From Microbacterium sp. HD4P20 (GTDB lineage Bacteria > Actinomycetota > Actinomycetes > Actinomycetales > Microbacteriaceae): a stretch of DNA of 64,000 bases. Below are positions 60,361-64,000 of this stretch, in pieces; the stretch's first letter is position 1; each line of letters opens with the position of its first letter. The notes beneath the pieces are model-generated. The model had not been told where the DNA came from and made no database searches. It saw only the letters and a list, made by a program, of their open reading frames with translations. The translations under genes were made by a program, and so were the position numbers. The stretch lies in NCBI RefSeq assembly GCF_019449275.2, contig NZ_JAHZQZ020000022.1, forward strand, positions 1 through 64,000, given 5' to 3'.

Positions 60361-62358
60361 TTACCGGATCGCGCCGGGCGCTTCGCCGGGGTGTGCGAGG
60401 CGACTCGTGGTCGCCGTCCCGTCCGGCCAGGTGACCGAGACGGTGGTCTGGGGTCCGTCGGCGCTCAGGGCGACGGCGGCTGCGGCCGTGTCGGGGCGCG
60501 GCGCGGCGGTGAGCTCGACGAGGGTCGCGATCCACGCGCCCTCGACGACCGGGTACTCGAGGACGGGTACGGCCGCCTCGGCACCGAGCGGGCTGGCGTC
60601 GCGGCGCAGCTCGACGCGCGCGTCGCCCTGGCCGAGAAGGGGACGGATGCCGCTGCGCAGGCCCGCCGCGACGGCCACGGCCGAGGCATCCGGTGTCGAG
60701 GTCTCGACCGTGCTGCCTGCCAGAGCCCAGCCGCCGACGCGGAGGCGCAGGGCGTCGGCCGAGACGCCGGGCTCGAGCGATTCGACACGCGCCAGGCGCA
60801 CCTCCCAAGGCCCGCGGGCCAGGGAGTGCACGGTGAGGACGCCGGCGAGTTCGATGTCGCCGCTCAGGCCGGAGCCGTGACGGTGCGGCGAGGGGCGCGA
60901 CGTCAGCCAGTGGGCGTGGGACCGCGACACCGCGATGCCGAGTCGGCCGTGCTCGTCGTCTTGCTCGCGCACGTCGAGGAGTTCCATCGCGGCACGATGG
61001 GTCGCCCGGCCGGCGGCATCGACGAGTGCGACGGACTGCTCGAGCGGCTCCTCCCACGCACGTTCGTTCGCGAGCGGGGCGGTGGCCGTGGAGTAGCCGA
61101 TGCGCGCGTACAGCGGCGAATCGCCGACGAGGGCACCCGCGGCCGCCTTGTCGGTGCCGTGGTTGACGACGCGCACGATGCCGTCTTCGCGCGTGGCCGA
61201 GACCACCCAGCCGGCGGCGCGCACGACACGCAGCTGATCGGCTGCTTCCACCGGCAGCGGCTCGGACGGCGCCGACCACACCGGGTGGTCGGCGGGAAGG
61301 GCCACACCGAGGAGTCCCTTGACCGCCCAGTACGGTGACCCGGGTCCGGAGTACGACTGCGCGAGTTCGCGCCATTCGTGGTGCCAGCCCATCGTGAGGA
61401 CGCCGTCGGCCCCCGGCACGTCGTGATCGGCGAAGTGCGCGACCACGGCGTTCGCCGCGCGGCGAAGCTGGCCGACCGGCACCGAGGGAACCTCGGCGAT
61501 CGCACCGACCCAGAAGGGTGCTGCCGCCGCGAACCGGTAGATGAGGCTGCGGCCCTGCAGGAGCGGCGACCCGTCGGCGCCGATGAGGGCGACCGCGTCC
61601 TGCAGGAATCGGTCGAGCCGCGCGACGTCGGCGGCGGTGCGGCCACCCGCGAGCTCTTCGGCGCCCTGCATGCGCGACCACAGCACCGGGTAGACGTGCA
61701 GTGCCCATCCGACGTAGTGGTCGTACGAGCGCTCGGGCCCGTCCGAGATCCAGCCGTCCTCCCGGGCCAGGGAGTCGTGCAGTGCCAGATCGTCGGCGAC
61801 GTCCTTCGCCGACCACGGTCCGCCGACGGAGCGGAGGAACGTCTGCACCACGATGCGGAACCACAGCCAGTTCGTCTTGGGATAGGTCGAGTCACCCACG
61901 ACGGGGGCGAGGTACTCGATGACCCGCTGTTGCGTGAGGGCGTCGAGGCGGTCCCAGATCCATGGGCGGGTCATGTCGAGCACGAGCGCGAGCGAGGCCG
62001 CCTCGACCTTGGCCTGGGCGTGCTCGTCCAGGCGCACCCAGCGGTCCGGGGCATCCGGGTCCACACCCGTCGTCACGCCGCGACGGTAGAAGTCGGCGAG
62101 CTCGTCGAGGCCTTCGCCCCGGTCGCCGACCAGGCGGAAGCCCGCGAGCAGGAAGGTGCGGGCGAAGCCCTCCAACCCGTCGACGGCGCGGCCGTAGCCG
62201 CCCTCTTCTCCCGGAAAGGTGATGCGGGCGTGGCCGGGTGACGCGTAGGATCGCGCGGTGTCGAGCAAGCGGTCGGCGTAGGCGACCCACTGCGCACGCG
62301 ACCAGTCGGCGCCCACGGCGGAATGCACCGCTGCTGCTGCCGGCTGCTCGATCGTCAC
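60361..62358 (-). CDS. DUF2264-domain protein, probable carbohydrate-active enzyme (locus 2)
   Basis: This 665-residue protein is first in the uronate operon. It resembles the 32645 protein throughout: GYGRAVDGLEGFARTFLLAGFRL, RPWIWDRLDALTQQRVIEYL, WLWFRIVVQTFLRSVGGPW, LQGRSLIYRFAAAAPFWVG, SYSGPGSPYWAVKGLLGVALPADHPVW. The N-terminal half is an alpha/alpha barrel. There is no signal peptide, so it is cytoplasmic and probably removes a sugar from imported oligosaccharides (inference). The GTG at 62358 follows AAGGAGA at 62364-62370. The promoter is at 62417-62445. Confidence 0.78.
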   Translation of the reverse strand: MTIEQPAAAAVHSAVGADWSRAQWVAYADRLLDTARSYASPGHARITFPGEEGGYGRAVDGLEGFARTFLLAGFRLVGDRGEGLDELADFYRRGVTTGVDPDAPDRWVRLDEHAQAKVEAASLALVLDMTRPWIWDRLDALTQQRVIEYLAPVVGDSTYPKTNWLWFRIVVQTFLRSVGGPWSAKDVADDLALHDSLAREDGWISDGPERSYDHYVGWALHVYPVLWSRMQGAEELAGGRTAADVARLDRFLQDAVALIGADGSPLLQGRSLIYRFAAAAPFWVGAIAEVPSVPVGQLRRAANAVVAHFADHDVPGADGVLTMGWHHEWRELAQSYSGPGSPYWAVKGLLGVALPADHPVWSAPSEPLPVEAADQLRVVRAAGWVVSATREDGIVRVVNHGTDKAAAGALVGDSPLYARIGYSTATAPLANERAWEEPLEQSVALVDAAGRATHRAAMELLDVREQDDEHGRLGIAVSRSHAHWLTSRPSPHRHGSGLSGDIELAGVLTVHSLARGPWEVRLARVESLEPGVSADALRLRVGGWALAGSTVETSTPDASAVAVAAGLRSGIRPLLGQGDARVELRRDASPLGAEAAVPVLEYPVVEGAWIATLVELTAAPRPDTAAAAVALSADGPQTTVSVTWPDGTATTSRLAHPGEAPGAIR

Positions 62359-62416
62359 GGAATCTCCTTCGATACGTCACCGTCCCGATTGCGCATCAGA
62401 AGGGCGACCGTTTGGG

Positions 62417-62445
62417 AGCGTAGCAATCCGTTTCGGTCATTGCAA
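62417..62445 (-). promoter_or_regulatory. Promoter of the uronate operon (leftward)
   Basis: On the minus strand TTGCAA (62440-62445), 17 nt, TACGCT (62417-62422). The transcript would start near 62410, about 50 nt before the GTG. The -35 is shared with the rightward promoter. Confidence 0.72.
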
Positions 62446-62459
62446 GGCTGATTCGGATT
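62425..62459. promoter_or_regulatory. Inverted repeat centred on the shared -35
   Basis: AATCCG (62425-62430) and CGGATT (62454-62459) are mirror images about 62442, within half a base of the centre of TTGCAA. A dimeric regulator bound here would cover both promoters equally. A further TGATCG(T/C)TT direct repeat lies at 62466-62483 over the rightward start. Confidence 0.55.
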
Positions 62460-62468
62460 CGTTATGAT
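62440..62468 (+). promoter_or_regulatory. Promoter of the heparinase II/III gene (rightward)
   Basis: TTGCAA (62440-62445), 17 nt, TATGAT (62463-62468): a near-consensus promoter starting near 62475, about 50 nt before the GTG at 62524. TTGCAA is its own reverse complement and also serves the leftward promoter. Confidence 0.8.
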
Positions 62469-62523
62469 CGTTTCTGATCGCTTTACCTTGCGATCGATAT
62501 CGGCGAATCGACGAGGAGAAGCT

Positions 62524-64000
62524 GTGACGACAACGGTCCCGAGGCCCGCTCCCGTCTTCGACGGTGTGCTGGCGGCGCGGTACCGCGCGCAGGCGGGCGC
62601 TGATGCCGACGGCTTCGAATCCGCACTCGGGGCGCTGCTGGCCGCGCCCGATCAGGCTCTCCCCGTCGCCCCGGCCGGCGACCGCACGGTGTGGGGTCGC
62701 GGCGGCAGCGCCGATCCGATCGCCATCGCCGAGATCCTCCGCCGAGCCGAAGCCGACCGGACCGCCCCGTGGCCCGTTCCGCTCGCGACCGCCGCCGCAC
62801 GCGTGCACGACGACGGCGACCGCGTGGGCTGGGAGTCCGTCGCGTTCGAGCGCCAGCGGCGCCTCTCGCGCGCCGCCCTCGCCGCGGCCCACACCCTCGG
62901 GCCCGCGGAGCTGGGCGCTGTGCTCGACGGGGTGTGGCTGCTGTGCGAGCAGAGCTCGTGGTGCTGGCCGGCGCACGACGACGCGCCGCGCGCGCACGGG
63001 TCGGTGCTGCCCGTGGTGACCGACCCGTACCTCGACCTGGGCGCCGGCGAGGTCGTGGGCCAGCTGGCCTGGATCGACCACCTCCTCGGCGAGAAGCTCG
63101 AGGCCCGGTATCCCGGCATCCGGTCCCGCATCCGGCACGAAGCACGCGTGCGCGTCTTCGAGCCGTTCACCCGGCGCCGCGACTGGCACTGGCTCGGACT
63201 CGACGGCGACGTGCACAACTGGAACCCGTGGATCCACGGCAACGTGCTGGTCGCCGCACTGCGACTGCTCGACGACCCGGCCGATGCCGCCGACCGCGGG
63301 CGGATCGTGGCGCTCGCGGTCGAGGGGATCGACCGGTACGTCACCGCGCTCCCGCCCGACGGCGCGATCGACGAGGGGTACGCGTACTGGTGGAACGGGG
63401 CTTGCCGGGCGCTCGAGGCTCTCGACATCCTGCGCCACGCGACCGGCGGCGTGCTCGATGCCGCTGCGATCCCCGCGCTGCACGAAACCGTCGCCTTTCC
63501 GCACCGCATGCATCTCGCCCGCGACTGGTACCTCAACCTCGCCGACGGCCAGGCCCGTCCGCCCGCCGCGCAGCCGTGGCACGCCCTGCATCGCGCGGCA
63601 CGTGCGGTGGGAGATCCGGATGCCGCGGCCCACGCCGCCGCCCACCGCGATGCCGGCGAGCCCGCCGCGACCGAGACCGAGGGCCTCGGACGCCTCTTGC
63701 GCGGCATCACCGACCCCGAATGGGTCGGCGCCGCGACGGACCACTCACCGCTCCCTCGCGACGTGTGGCTGGCATCGACCCAGGTGCTCGTGACGCGGAG
63801 CCGCGCCGGGTCGGCCGCAGGTCTGACGCTCGCCGCGAAAGGCGGACACAACGACGAGCACCACAACCACAACGACGTCGGCTCGTTCGTCGTCGCCAGC
63901 GACGGGGTGCCCGTGATCGTCGACGCCGGGCGGCCCACGTACACCCTGCAGACCTTCGGCCCGGATCGGTACGCCATCTGGACGATGCAGAGCGGCTGGC
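62524..64000 (+). CDS. Heparinase II/III-family polysaccharide lyase, cut by the window end
   Basis: There are 492 codons in the window and no stop. The N-terminal half is an alpha/alpha toroid with DWHWLGLDGDVHNWNPWIHG and EGYAYWWNGACRALEALDIL, the Tyr-containing active-site region. From about residue 415 the beta-sandwich begins, with AAKGGHNDEHHNHNDVGSFV and VPVIVDAGRPTYT, the His-Asn-Asp metal/active-site signature of heparinase II/III. No signal peptide is seen, so it may act in the cytoplasm on oligosaccharides. It would create the unsaturated ends that GH88 needs. GTG 62524 follows GAGGAG (62513-62518). Confidence 0.9.
   Translation, partial: MTTTVPRPAPVFDGVLAARYRAQAGADADGFESALGALLAAPDQALPVAPAGDRTVWGRGGSADPIAIAEILRRAEADRTAPWPVPLATAAARVHDDGDRVGWESVAFERQRRLSRAALAAAHTLGPAELGAVLDGVWLLCEQSSWCWPAHDDAPRAHGSVLPVVTDPYLDLGAGEVVGQLAWIDHLLGEKLEARYPGIRSRIRHEARVRVFEPFTRRRDWHWLGLDGDVHNWNPWIHGNVLVAALRLLDDPADAADRGRIVALAVEGIDRYVTALPPDGAIDEGYAYWWNGACRALEALDILRHATGGVLDAAAIPALHETVAFPHRMHLARDWYLNLADGQARPPAAQPWHALHRAARAVGDPDAAAHAAAHRDAGEPAATETEGLGRLLRGITDPEWVGAATDHSPLPRDVWLASTQVLVTRSRAGSAAGLTLAAKGGHNDEHHNHNDVGSFVVASDGVPVIVDAGRPTYTLQTFGPDRYAIWTMQSGW

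Overview
The window is high-GC, gene-dense actinobacterial chromosome, best matched to Microbacterium or a close Microbacteriaceae relative. This is inferred from several things: an HspR/HAIR-controlled dnaK operon, very high GC with abundant GTG starts and 1-4 nt gene overlaps, sugar ABC modules without their own ATPase, a DUF222/HNH (13E12-type) gene, and dispersed palindromic repeats. I see no phage, IS element, CRISPR array or plasmid functions.

Layout, left to right. 1-5538 (minus): one very large secreted repeat protein whose C-terminus lies outside the window. 5.7-9.9 kb (minus): dnaK-grpE-dnaJ-hspR, with two HAIR operators at the dnaK promoter. 9.9-17.6 kb: single genes, namely a lysozyme-like membrane protein, an MFS transporter, a VWA/solute-binding fusion, a BCCT carrier, and two divergent MarR-like regulators with His/Gly-rich segments that flank an array of CATG boxes. 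17.8-28.9 kb (plus): an assimilatory sulfate reduction locus holding sirohydrochlorin chelatase, sulfite reductase, APS reductase, CysD, CysN, an ABC ATPase and permease without a binding protein, uroporphyrinogen methyltransferase, ferredoxin-NADP reductase, ferredoxin and a thioredoxin-reductase-like protein. Together these make APS, reduce it to sulfide, supply siroheme and deliver electrons. 29-31.5 kb: CorA, a membrane protein, and Dcd.

31.6-41.2 kb is a first carbohydrate locus: hydroxyacid dehydrogenase, DUF2264 protein, a DeoR-LacI chimeric regulator, binding protein, two permeases, YesL-like protein, short LacI and an SDR. 41.3-45.4 kb holds a NarL-type two-component system divergent from an ABC/FtsX exporter. 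At 45.56 kb a tRNA-Gly(CCC) ends exactly on the start codon of an acetyltransferase-fusion gene. Then come a SRPBCC protein, an HNH endonuclease, 89-bp tandem repeats and two small unknowns.

51-64 kb is a second carbohydrate locus, an 11-gene minus-strand operon: DUF2264, binding protein, two permeases, YesL, GH88, FAH-family, KduD, KduI, KdgK, Eda. It faces a heparinase II/III gene, which is cut by the window end. Together they describe lyase cleavage of a uronic-acid polysaccharide, import of unsaturated oligosaccharides, hydrolysis, and conversion of 5-keto-4-deoxyuronate through KDG and KDPG to pyruvate and glyceraldehyde-3-phosphate. The two divergent transcripts appear to start from back-to-back promoters that share one self-complementary -35 hexamer (TTGCAA) at 62440-62445. 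This is the most striking regulatory structure in the window.

All assignments come from reading the sequence and recalled family knowledge; no database search was possible.
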